Shown here piece by piece: positions 12,401-24,750 of a DNA stretch of 64,000 nt (the stretch's first letter is position 1; each line of letters opens with the position of its first letter). Under the pieces are notes generated by a model. That model did not search any database. It was given only the letters and a program-made list of their open reading frames with translations, and was not told the origin of the DNA. The translations under genes were made by a program, and so were the position numbers. Location of the stretch: contig CM055196.1 in the NCBI GenBank assembly GCA_029224185.1, forward strand, positions 124,001 through 188,000. Reading direction: 5' to 3'. This DNA is from Karalla daura (lineage: Eukaryota; Chordata; Actinopteri; Chaetodontiformes; Leiognathidae).

Positions 12401-15400
12401 GCTGCTCCCAGCCACACACTAAGCAGCAGACAAAATCTTTTTTCCAGTTTTGTAGGAACATTGGTGCTCTCTCATGCGGGGCAGGCCATAAACCCGTGCG
12501 CCTTGTGAAATTTAAACGACGAGCCTCATCGTAGGCCCAGTGCAGCCTTTTCTCTCCATAAGCCCCCATTCATTGTCCCACCACTGCCATCAATGTTAAA
12601 CGTTACACTTCTCCTCGCGACTGTGGCCACAGTTCTCATAGTACACACACCAAATCGTGTCAGGGCATTCTGGAGACTCTCCCCTACGGCGTGACAGTGA
12701 GCTCATATTCCAGATTGGTGAAAGTGTTGTCTCCATAGAGCCAAATGTTTATCACTTGGCCAATTTGGCTTTTTCCCAAAAGAATGAATGGGAAAAACGG
12801 AACTCCACAAACAAACATTCGCAACATTGCCATGCTTTGTCTTTGAAACTTCATTTTCATTTCAAAAACTGAAGAATCTTGTGGTGTGTTTGTGTAGCGA
12901 TTTTCACGCTGATAGGTTGTATGGTTTTTCAGCAGCACCATTTCTCGACAACCATGTGCTCAGGTACCTGCTCCATTGTCTCCTCTGCTTACATGGTTAT
13001 ACAAAGTGATGAGGCGTCCAGCTTCAGTGCACCCCAGCAGATGGCACAGGCCCTGGGAGACTCGCAGAGTGGGAAAGGGCCCCCTCAGCATTGGGCATGT
13101 CCAATCTCTTCATAGCACCGGGCCGACATGCGGGATCGCTTCAAAATCAGCTCTCGTTTCGCTCTTTTCACGCTGCTCCCAGCCACACACTAAGCAGCAG
13201 ACAAAATCTTTTTTCCAGTTTTGTAGGAACATTGGTGCTCTCTCATGCGGGGCAGGCCATAAACCCGTGCGCCTTGTGAAATTTAAACGACGAGCCTCAT
13301 CGTAGGCCCAGTGCAGCCTTTTCTCTCCATAAGCCCCCATTCATTGTCCCACCACTGCCATCAATGTTAAACGTTACACTTCTCCTCGCGACTGTGGCCA
13401 CAGTTCTCATAGTACACACACCAAATCGTGTCAGGGCATTCTGGAGACTCTCCCCTACGGCGTGACAGTGAGCTCATATTCCAGATTGGTGAAAGTGTTG
13501 TCTCCATAGAGCCAAATGTTGATCACTTGGCCAATTTGGCTTATTTCCCGTAAAAATTAATGGGAAAAACAGAACTCCACAAACAAACATTCGCAACGTT
13601 GCCATACTTTGACTTTGAAACTTCATTTTCATTTCAAAAATTGAAGAAGCTTGTGGTGTTTTTGTGTAGCGAGTTGCACGCTGATAGGTGGCATGGTTTT
13701 TCAGCAGCACCATTTCTCGACGACCATGCGCTCAGGTACCTGCTCCAATGTCTCTTCTGCTGACATGGTTATACAAAGTGATGAGGCGTCCAGCTTCAGT
13801 GCACCCCAGCAGATGGCACAGGCCCTGGGAGACTCGCAGAGTGGGAAAGGGCCCCCTCAGCATTGGGCATGTCCAATCTCTTCATAGCACCGGGCCGACA
13901 TGCGGGATCGCTTCAAAATCAGCTCTCGTTTCGCTCTTTTCACGCTGCTCCCAGCCACACACTAAGCAGCAGACAAAATCTTTTTTCCAGTTTTGTAGGA
14001 ACATTGGTGCTCTCTCATGCGGGGCAGGCCATAAACCCGTGCGCCTTGTGAAATTTAAACGACGAGCCTCATCGTAGGCCCAGTGCAGCCTTTTCTCTCC
14101 ATAAGCCCCCATTCATTGTCCCACCACTGCCATCAATGTTAAACGTTACACTTCTCCTCGCGACTGTGGCCACAGTTCTCATAGTACACACACCAAATCG
14201 TGTCAGGGCATTCTGGAGACTCTCCCCTACGGCGTGACAGTGAGCTCATATTCCAGATTGGTGAAAGTGTTGTCTCCATAGAGCCAAATGTTTATCACTT
14301 GGCCAATTTGGCTTTTTCCCAAAAGAATGAATGGGAAAAACGGAACTCCACAAACAAACATTCGCAACATTGCCATGCTTTGTCTTTGAAACTTCATTTT
14401 CATTTCAAAAACTGAAGAATCTTGTGGTGTGTTTGTGTAGCGAGTTGCACGCTGATAGGTTGCATGGTTTTTCAGCAGCACCATTTCTCGACGACCATGC
14501 GCTCAGGTACCTGCTCCAATGTCTCTTCTGCTGACATGATCATACAAAGTGATGAGGCGTTCAGCTTCAGTGCACCCCAGCAGATGGCACAGGCCCTGGG
14601 AGACTCGCAGAGTGGGAAAGGGCCCCCTCAGCATTGGGCATGTCCAATCTCTTCATAGCACCGGGCCGACATGCGGGATCGCTTCAAAATCAGCTCTCGT
14701 TTCGCTCTTTTCACGCTGCTCCCAGCCACACACTAAGCAGCAGACAAAATCTTTTTTCCAGTTTTGTAGGAACATTGGTGCTCTCTCATGCGGGGCAGGC
14801 CATAAACCCGTGCGCCTTGTGAAATTTAAACGACGAGCCTCATCGTAGGCCCAGTGCAGCCTTTTCTCTCCATAAGCCCCCATTCATTGTCCCACCACTG
14901 CCATCAATGTTAAACGTTACACTTCTCCTCGCGACTGTGGCCACAGTTCTCATAGTACACACACCAAATCGTGTCAGGGCATTCTGGAGACTCTCCCCTA
15001 CGGCGTGACAGTGAGCTCATATTCCAGATTGGTGAAAGTGTTGTCTCCATAGAGCCAAATGTTTATCACTTGGCCAATTTGGCTTTTTCCCAAAAGAATG
15101 AATGGGAAAAACGGAACTCCACAAACAAACATTCGCAACATTGCCATGCTTTGTCTTTGAAACTTCATTTTCATTTCAAAAACTGAAGAATCTTGTGGTG
15201 TGTTTGTGTAGCGATTTTCACGCTGATAGGTTGTATGGTTTTTCAGCAGCACCATTTCTCGACAACCATGTGCTCAGGTACCTGCTCCATTGTCTCCTCT
15301 GCTTACATGGTTATACAAAGTGATGAGGCGTCCAGCTTCAGTGCACCCCAGCAGATGGCACAGGCCCTGGGAGACTCGCAGAGTGGGAAAGGGCCCCCTC

Positions 15401-16870
15401 AGCATTGGGCATGTCCAATCTCTTCATAGCACCGGGCCGACATGCGGGATCGCTTCAAAATCAGCTCTCGTTTCGCTCTTTTCACGCTGCTCCCAGCCAC
15501 ACACTAAGCAGCAGACAAAATCTTTTTTCCAGTTTTGTAGGAACATTGGTGCTCTCTCATGCGGGGCAGGCCATAAACCCGTGCGCCTTGTGAAATTTAA
15601 ACGACGAGCCTCATCGTAGGCCCAGTGCAGCCTTTTCTCTCCATAAGCCCCCATTCATTGTCCCACCACTGCCATCAATGTTAAACGTTACACTTCTCCT
15701 CGCGACTGTGGCCACAGTTCTCATAGTACACACACCAAATCGTGTCAGGGCATTCTGGAGACTCTCCCCTACGGCGTGACAGTGAGCTCATATTCCAGAT
15801 TGGTGAAAGTGTTGTCTCCATAGAGCCAAATGTTGATCACTTGGCCAATTTGGCTTATTTCCCGTAAAAATTAATGGGAAAAACAGAACTCCACAAACAA
15901 ACATTCGCAACGTTGCCATACTTTGACTTTGAAACTTCATTTTCATTTCAAAAATTGAAGAAGCTTGTGGTGTTTTTGTGTAGCGAGTTGCACGCTGATA
16001 GGTGGCATGGTTTTTCAGCAGCACCATTTCTCGACGACCATGCGCTCAGGTACCTGCTCCAATGTCTCTTCTGCTGACATGGTTATACAAAGTGATGAGG
16101 CGTCCAGCTTCAGTGCACCCCAGCAGATGGCACAGGCCCTGGGAGACTCGCAGAGTGGGAAAGGGCCCCCTCAGCATTGGGCATGTCCAATCTCTTCATA
16201 GCACCGGGCCGACATGCGGGATCGCTTCAAAATCAGCTCTCGTTTCGCTCTTTTCACGCTGCTCCCAGCCACACACTAAGCAGCAGACAAAATCTTTTTT
16301 CCAGTTTTGTAGGAACATTGGTGCTCTCTCATGCGGGGCAGGCCATAAACCCGTGCGCCTTGTGAAATTTAAACGACGAGCCTCATCGTAGGCCCAGTGC
16401 AGCCTTTTCTCTCCATAAGCCCCCATTCATTGTCCCACCACTGCCATCAATGTTAAACGTTACACTTCTCCTCGCGACTGTGGCCACAGTTCTCATAGTA
16501 CACACACCAAATCGTGTCAGGGCATTCTGGAGACTCTCCCCTACGGCGTGACAGTGAGCTCATATTCCAGATTGGTGAAAGTGTTGTCTCCATAGAGCCA
16601 AATGTTTATCACTTGGCCAATTTGGCTTTTTCCCAAAAGAATGAATGGGAAAAACGGAACTCCACAAACAAACATTCGCAACATTGCCATGCTTTGTCTT
16701 TGAAACTTCATTTTCATTTCAAAAACTGAAGAATCTTGTGGTGTGTTTGTGTAGCGAGTTGCACGCTGATAGGTTGCATGGTTTTTCAGCAGCACCATTT
16801 CTCGACGACCATGCGCTCAGGTACCTGCTCCAATGTCTCTTCTGCTGACATGATCATACAAAGTGATGAG
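9450..16870 (+). repeat. Trimeric higher-order repeat, 2314 bp
   Basis: Monomers at 10474, 11246 and 12017 (types x, y, z) recur at 12788, 13560, 14331 and again at 15102, 15874, 16645, each shifted by 2314 bp. I saw no base difference in the stretches compared between the three copies. An extra x monomer at 9703 precedes the array. Type x has 'agcgattttcacg' and 'ctgcttacatgg'. Type y has 'aagctt' and 'ggtggcatgg'. Type z starts like x and ends like y. The last z monomer leaves the pattern at about 16,870, where it takes on the 'cagcagtcggcac' tail. Near-perfect identity points to very recent amplification. Confidence 0.92.
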
Positions 16871-17385
16871 GCGTTCAGCTTCAATGCACCCCAGCAGTCG
16901 GCACAGGCACTGGGAGACTCCCAGAGTTTGAAAGGACCCCCTCAGCATTGGGCATGTCCAACCTCTTCTTAGCACCGTGCCGACATGCGGGATCGCTTCA
17001 AAATCAGCTCTCGTTTCGCTCTTTTCACGCTGCCCCCAGCCACACCCTAAGCAGCAGACAAATTCTTTTTTCCAGTTTTGTAGGAACATTGGTGCTCTCT
17101 CATGCGGGGCAGGCCAGAAACCCGTGCGCCTTGTGAAATTTAAACGACGTGCCTCATCGTATGGCCCAGTGCAGCCTTTTCTCTCCATAAGCCCCCATTC
17201 ATTGTCCCACCACTGCCATCAATGTTAAACGTTACACTTCTCCTCGCGACTGTGGCCACAGTTTTCATGGTACACACACCAAATCGCGTCACGGCGTTCT
17301 GGAGACTCTCCCCTATGGCGTGACAGTGAGCTCGTATTCCAGATAGGTGAAAGCACAGTCTCCATAGAGCCAAATGTTGATCATT
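16870..17385 (+). repeat. Satellite segment of the 8.4-8.9 kb subtype
   Basis: This stretch carries the markers 'cagcagtcggcac', 'cttagcaccgtgcc' and 'caaatcgcgtcacgg', and matches about 8384-8899 at a shift of 8486 bp, eleven monomers. It links the trimeric HOR on its left to the copied block on its right. The right boundary lies between 'gaaagcacag' (17,350) and the 'atttggcc' near 17,385, after which the sequence follows the 4.3 kb monomer. Confidence 0.75.
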
Positions 17386-20300
17386 TGGCCAATTTGGCTT
17401 TTTCCCAAAAGAATGAATGGGAAAAACGGAACTCCACAAACAAACATTCGCAACGTTGCCATGCTTTGTCTTTGAAACTTCATTTTCATTTCAAAAATTG
17501 AAGAATCTTGTGGTGTGTTTGTGTAGCGAGTTGCACGCTGATCGGTTGTATGGTTTTTCAGCAGCACCATTTCTGGTCAACCACGTGCTCAGGTACCTGC
17601 TCCATTGTCTCCTCTGCTGACATGGTCATACAAAGTGATGAGGCGTCCAGCTTCAATGCACCCCAGCAGATGGCACAGGCCCTGGGAGACTCGCAGAGTG
17701 GGAAAGGGCCCCCTCAGCTTTGGGCATGTACAATCTCTTCATAGCACCGGGCCGTCATGCGGGATCGCATAAAAATCAGCTCTCGTTTCGCTCTTTTCAC
17801 GCTGCTCCCAGCCACACCCTAAGCAGCAGACAAATTATTTTTTCCAGTTTTGTAGGAACATTGGTGCTCTCTCATGCGGGGCAGGACATAAACCCGTGCG
17901 CTTTGTGAAATTTAAATGACGAGCATCATCGTAGGCCCAGTGCAGCCTTTTCCCTCCATAAGCCCCCATTCATTTTCCCACCGCTGCCATCAATGTCAAA
18001 CCTTACACTTCTCCTCGCGACTGTGGCCACAGTTTTCATAGCACACACACCAAATCGTGTCAGGTCATTCTGGAGACTCTCCCCTACGGCTTGACAGTGA
18101 GCTCATATTCCAGATTGGTGAAAGCGTTGTCTCCATAGAGCCAAATGTTTATCACTTGGCCAATTTGGCTTATTTCCCGTAAAAATTAATGGGAAAAACA
18201 GAACTCCACAAAAAACATTCGCAACATTGCCATGCTTTGTCTTTGAAACTTCATTTTCATTTCAAAAACTGAAGAATCTTGTGGTGTTTTTGTGTAGCGA
18301 TTTGCACGCTGATAGGTTGTATGGTTTTTCAGCAGCACCATTTCTCGACAACCATGTGCTCAGGTACCTGCTCCATTGTCTCCTCTGCTGACATGGTCAT
18401 ACAAAGTGATGAGGCGTCCAGCTTCAATGCACCCCAGCAGATGGCACAGGCCCTGGGAGACTCGCAGAGTGGGAAAGGGCCCCCTCAGCATTGGGCATGT
18501 CCAATCTCTTCATAGCACCGGGCCGACATGCGGGATCGCTTCAAAATCAGCTCTCGTTTCGCTCTTTTCACGCTGCTCTCAGCCACACACTAAGCAGCAG
18601 ACAAAATCTTTTTTCCAGTTTTGTAGGAACATTGGTGCTCTCTCATGCGGGGCAGGCCATAAACCCGTGCGCCTTGTGAAATTTAAACGACGAGCCTCAT
18701 CGTAGGCCCAGTGCAGCCTTTTCTCTCCATAAGCCCCCATTCATTGTCCCACCACTGCCATCAATGTTAAACGTTACACTTCTCCTCGCGACTGTGGCCA
18801 CAGTTCTCATAGTACACACACCAAATCGTGTCAGGGCATTCTGGAGACTCTCCCCTACGGCGTGACAGTGAGCTCATATTCCAGATTGGTGAAAGCGTTG
18901 TCTCCATAGAGCCAAATGTTTATCACTTGGCCAATTTGGCTTATTTCCCGTAAAAATTAATGGGAAAAACAGAACTCCACAAACAAACATTCGCAACGTT
19001 GCCATACTTTGACTTTGAAACTTCATTTTCATTTCAAAAATTGAAGAAGCTTGTGGTGTTTTTGTGTAGCGAGTTGCACGCTGATAGGTGGCATGGTTTT
19101 TCAGCAGCACCATTTCTCGACGACCATGTGCTCAGGTACCTGCTCCAATGTCTCTTCTGCTGACATTTTTATACAAAGTGATGAGGCGTCCAGCTTCAGT
19201 GCACCCCAGCAGATGGCACAGGCCCTGGGAGACTCGCAGAGTGGGAAAGGGCCCCCTCAGCATTGGGCATGTCCAATCTCTTCATAGCACCGGGCCGACA
19301 TGCGGGATCGCTTCAAAATCAGCTCTCGTTTCGCTCTTTTCACGCTGCTCTCAGCCACACACTAAGCAGCAGACAAAATCTTTTTTCCAGTTTTGTAGGA
19401 ACATTGGTGCTCTCTCATGCGGGGCAGGCCATAAACCCGTGCGCCTTGTGAAATTTAAACGACGAGCCTCATCGTAGGCCCAGTGCAGCCTTTTCTCTCC
19501 ATAAGCCCCCATTCATTGTCCCACCACTGCCATCAATGTTAAACGTTACACTTCTCCTCGCGACTGTGGCCACATTTCTCATAGTACACACACCAAATCG
19601 TGTCAGGGCATTCTGGAGACTCTCCCCTACGGTGTGACAGTGAGCTCATATTCCAGATTGGTGAAAGCGTTGTCTCCATAGAGCCAAATGTTTATCACTT
19701 GGCCAATTTGGCTTATTTCCCGTAAAAATTAATGGGAAAAACAGAACTCCACAAACAAACATTCGCAACGTTGCCATACTTTGACTTTGAAACGTCATTT
19801 TCATTTCAAAAATTGAAGAAGCTTGTGGTGTTTTTGTGTAGCGAGTTGCACGCTGATAGGTGGCATGGTTTTTCAGCAGCACCATTTCTCGACGACCATG
19901 CGCTCAGGTACCTGCTCCAATGTCTCTTCTGCTGACATGGTTATACAAAGTGATGAGGCGTCCAGCTTCAGTGCACCCCAGCAGATGGCACAGGCCCTGG
20001 GAGACTCGCAGAGTGGGAAAGGGCCCCCTCAGCATTGGGCATGTCCAATCTCTTCATAGCACCGGGCCGACATGCGGGATCGCTTCAAAATCAGCTCTCG
20101 TTTCGCTCTTTTCACGCTGCTCTCAGCCACACACTGAGCAGCAGACAAAATCTTTTTTCCAGTTTTGTAGGAACATTGGTGCTCTCTCATGCGGGGCAGG
20201 CCATAAACCCGTGCGCCTTGTGAAATTTAAACGACGAGCCTCATCGTAGGCCCAGTGCAGCCTTTTCTCTCCATAAGCCCCCATTCATTGTCCCACCACT

Positions 20301-23300
20301 GCCATCAATGTTATACGTTACACTTCTCCTCGCGACTGTGGCCACAGTTCTCATAGTACACACACCAAATCCTGTCAGGGCATTCTGGAGACTCTCCCCT
20401 ACGGCGTGACAGTGAGCTCATATTCCAGATAGGTGAAAGTGTTGTCTCCATAGAGCCAAATGTTTATCACTTGGCCAATTTGGCTTTTTCCCAAAAGAAT
20501 GAATGGGAAAAACGGAACTCCACAAACAAACATTCGCAACGTTGCCATGCTTTGTCTTTGAAACTTCATTTTCATTTCAAAAATTGAAGAATCTTGTGGT
20601 GTGTTTGTGTAGCGAGTTGCACGCTGATAGGTTGTATGGTTTTTCAGCAGCACCATTTCTGGTCAACCACGTGCTCAGGTACCTGCTCCATTGTCTCCTC
20701 TGCTGACATGGTCATACAAAGTGATGAGGCGTCCAGCTTCAATGCACCCCAGCAGATGGCACAGGCCCTGGGAGACTCGCAGAGTGGGAAAGGGCCCCCT
20801 CAGCTTTGGGCATGTACAATCTCTTCATAGCACCGGGCCGTCATGCGGGATCGCATAAAAATCAGCTCTCGTTTCGCTCTTTTCACGCTGCTCCCAGCCA
20901 CACCCTAAGCAGCAGACAAATTATTTTTTCCAGTTTTGTAGGAACATTGGTGCTCTCTCATGCGGGGCAGGCCATAAACCCGTGCGCTTTGTGAAATTTA
21001 AATGACGAGCATCATCGTAGGCCCAGTGCAGCCTTTTCCCTCCATAAGCCCCCATTCATTTTCCCACCGCTGCCATCAATGTCAAACCTTACACTTCTCC
21101 TCGCGACTGTGGCCACAGTTTTCATAGCACACACACCAAATCGTGTCAGGTCATTCTGGAGACTCTCCCCTACGGCTTGACAGTGAGCTCATATTCCAGA
21201 TTGGTGAAAGCGTTGTCTCCATAGAGCCAAATGTTTATCACTTGGCCGATTTGGCTTTTTCCCAAAAGAATGAATGGGAAAAACGCAACTCCACAAACAA
21301 ACATTCGCAACATTGCCATGCTTTGTCTTTGAAACTTCATTTCCATTTCAAAAACTGAAGAATCTTGTGGTGTGTTTGTGTAGCGATTTTCACGCTGATA
21401 GGTTGTATGGTTTTTCAGCAGCACCATTTCTCGACAACCATGTGCTCAGGTACCTGCTCCATTGTCTCCTCTGCTGACATGGTCATACAAAGTGATGAGG
21501 CGTCCAGCTTCAATGCACCCCAGCAGATGGCACAGGCCCTGGGAGACTCGCAGAGTGGGAAAGGGCCCCCTCAGCATTGGGCATGTCCAATCTCTTCATA
21601 GCACCGGGCCGACATGCGGGATCGCTTCAAAATCAGCTCTCGTTTCGCTCTTTTCACGCTGCTCTCAGCCACACCCTAAGCAGCAGACAAATTCTTTTTT
21701 ACAGTTTTGTAGGAACATTGGTGCTCTCTCATACGGGGCAGGCCAGAAACCCGTGCGCCTTGTGAAATTTAAATGACGAGCATCACCGTAGGCACAGTGC
21801 AGCCTTTTCCCTCCATAAGCCCCCATTCATTTTCCCACCGCTGCCATCAATGTCAAACCTGACACTTCTCCTCGCGACTGTGGCCACAGTTTTCATAGCA
21901 CACACACCAAATCGTGTCAGGTCATTCTGGAGACTCTCCCCTACGGCTTGACAGTGAGCTCATATTCCAGATTGGTGAAAGCGTTGTCTCCATAGAGCCA
22001 AATGTTTATCACTTGGCCAATTTGGCTTACTTCCCGTAAATATTAATGGGAAAAAAAGACCTCCGCAAACAAACATTCGCAACGTTGCCATACTTTGACT
22101 TTGAAACTTCATTTTCATTTCAAAAATTGAAGAAGCTTGTGGTGTGTTTGTGTAGCGAGTTGCACGCTGATAGGTTGCATGGTTTTTCAGCAGCACCATT
22201 TCTCGACAACCATGTGCTCAGGTACCTGCTCCAATGTCTCCTCTGCTCACATGATCATACAAAGTGATGAGGCGTTCAGCTTCAATGCACCCCAGCAGTC
22301 GGCACAGGCACTGGGAGACTCCCAGAGTTTGAAAGGACCCCCTCAGCATTGGGCATGTCCAACCTCTTCTTAGCACCGTGCCGACATGCGGGATCGCTTC
22401 AAAATCAGCTCTCGTTTCGCTCTTTTCACGCTGCCCCCAGCCACACCCTAAGCAGCAGACAAATTCTTTTTTCCAGTTTTGTAGGAACATTGGTGCTCTC
22501 TCATGCGGGGCAGGCCAGAAACCCGTGCGCCTTGTGAAATTTAAACGACGTGCCTCATTGTATGGCCCAGTGCAGCCTTTTCTCTCCATAAGCCCCCATT
22601 CATTGTCCCACCACTGCCATCAATGTTAAACGTTACACTTCTCCTCGCGACTGTGGCCACAGTTTTCATGGTACACACACCAAATCGCGTCACGGCGTTC
22701 TGGAGACTCTCCCCTATGGCGTGACAGTGAGCTCGTATTCCAGATAGGTGAAAGCACAGTCTCCATAGAGCCAAATGTTGATCACTTGGCCAATTTGGCT
22801 TATTTCCCGTAAAAATTAATGGGAAAAACAGAACTCCACAAACAAACATTCGCAACGTTGCCATACTTTAACTTTGAAACTTCATTTTCATTTCAAAAAT
22901 TGAAGAAGCTTGTGGTGTGTTTGTGTAGCGAGTTGCACGCTGATAGGTGGCATGGTTTTTCAGCAGCACCATTTCTCGACGACCATGCGCTCAGGTACCT
23001 GCTCCAATGTCTCTTCTGCTGACATGATCATACAAAGTGATGAGGCGTTCAGCTTCAATGCACCCCAGCAGTCGGCACAGGCACTGGGAGACTCCCAGAG
23101 TTTGAAAGGACCCCCTCAGCATTGGGCATGTCCAACCTCTTCTTAGCACCGTGCCGACATGCGGGATCGCTTCAAAATCAGCTCTCGTTTCGCTCTTTTC
23201 ACGCTGCCCCCAGCCACACCCTAAGCAGCAGACAAATTCTTTTTTCCAGTTTTGTAGGAACATTGGTGCTCTCTCATGCGGGGCAGGCCAGAAACCCGTG

Positions 23301-24750
23301 CGCCTTGTGAAATTTAAACGACGTGCCTCATCGTATGGCCCAATGCAGCCTTTTCTCTCCATAAGCCCCCATTCATTGTCCCACCACTGCCATCAATGTT
23401 AAACGTTACACTTCTCCTCGCGACTGTGGCCACAGTTTTCATGGTACACACACCAAATCGCGTCACGGCGTTCTGGAGACTCTCCCCTATGGCGTGACAG
23501 TGAGCTCGTATTCCAGATAGGTGAAAGCACAGTCTCCATAGAGCCAAATGTTGATCACTTGGCCAATTTGGCTTATTTCCCGTAAAAATTAATGGGAAAA
23601 ACAGAACTCCACAAACAAACATTCGCAACGTTGCCATACTTTGACTTTGAAACTTCATTTTCATTTCAAAAATTGAAGAAGCTTGTGGTGTTTTTGTGTA
23701 GCGAGTTGCACGCTGATAGGTGGCATGGTTTTTCAGCAGCACCATTTCTCGACGACCATGCGCTCAGGTACCTGCTCCAATGTCTCTTCTGCTGACATGG
23801 TTATACAAAGTGATGAGGCGTCCAGCTTCAGTGCACCCCAGCAGATGGCACAGGCCCTGGGAGACTCGCAGAGTGGGAAAGGGCCCCCTCAGCATTGGGC
23901 ATGTCCAATCTCTTCATAGCACCGGGCCGACATGCGGGATCGCTTCAAAATCAGCTCTCGTTTCGCTCTATTCACGCTGCTCCCAGCCACACACTAAGCA
24001 GCAGACAAAATCTTTTTTCCAGTTTTGTAGGAACATTGGTGCTCTCTCATGCGGGGCAGGCCATAAACCCGTGCGCCTTGTGAAATTTAAACGACGAGCC
24101 TCATCGTAGGCCCAGTGCAGCCTTTTCTCTCCATAAGCCCCCATTCATTGTCCCACCACTGCCATCAATGTTAAACGTTACACTTCTCCTCGCGACTGTG
24201 GCCACAGTTCTCATAGTACACACACCAAATCGTGTCAGGGCATTCTGGAGACTCTCCCCTACGGCGTGACAGTGAGCTCATATTCCAGATTGGTGAAAGT
24301 GTTGTCTCCATAGAGCCAAATGTTTATCACTTGGCCAATTTGGCTTTTTCCCAAAAGAATGAATGGGAAAAACGGAACTCCACAAACAAACATTCGCAAC
24401 ATTGCCATGCTTTGTCTTTGAAACTTCATTTTCATTTCAAAAACTGAAGAATCTTGTTGTGTGTTTGTGTAGCGATTTTCACGCTGATAGGTTGTATGGT
24501 TTTTCAGCAGCACCATTTCTCGACAACCATGTGCTCAGGTACCTGCTCCATTGTCTCCTCTGCTGACATGGTTATACAAAGTGATGAGGCGTCCAGCTTC
24601 AGTGCACCCCAGCAGATGGCACAGGCCCTGGGAGACTCGCAGAGTGGGAAAGGGCCCCCTCAGCATTGGGCATGTCCAATCTCTTCATAGCACCGGGCCG
24701 ACATGCGGGATCGCTTCAAAATCAGCTCTCGTTTCGCTCTTTTCACGCTG
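17385..24750 (+). repeat. Mosaic segmental copy of the 2.8-9.9 kb block
   Basis: Three successive parts match the left block at different shifts. About 17,385-19,000 matches 4,270-5,900 at 13,117 bp. About 19,000-21,200 matches 2,800-5,000 at 16,203 bp. About 21,220-24,750 matches 6,560-10,090 at 14,660 bp. The shifts are about 17, 21 and 19 monomers. Shared rare markers include the one-base deletion in the acaaacaaaca run (5,090 and 18,210), 'gacatttttatac' (2,960 and 19,165), the 'acatttctc' break of the 14-bp palindrome, and 'cttttttacag' (7,035 and 21,695). Private differences are few, for example 'caaatcctg' near 20,368 and 'ttgttgtg' near 24,456. Confidence 0.82.
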
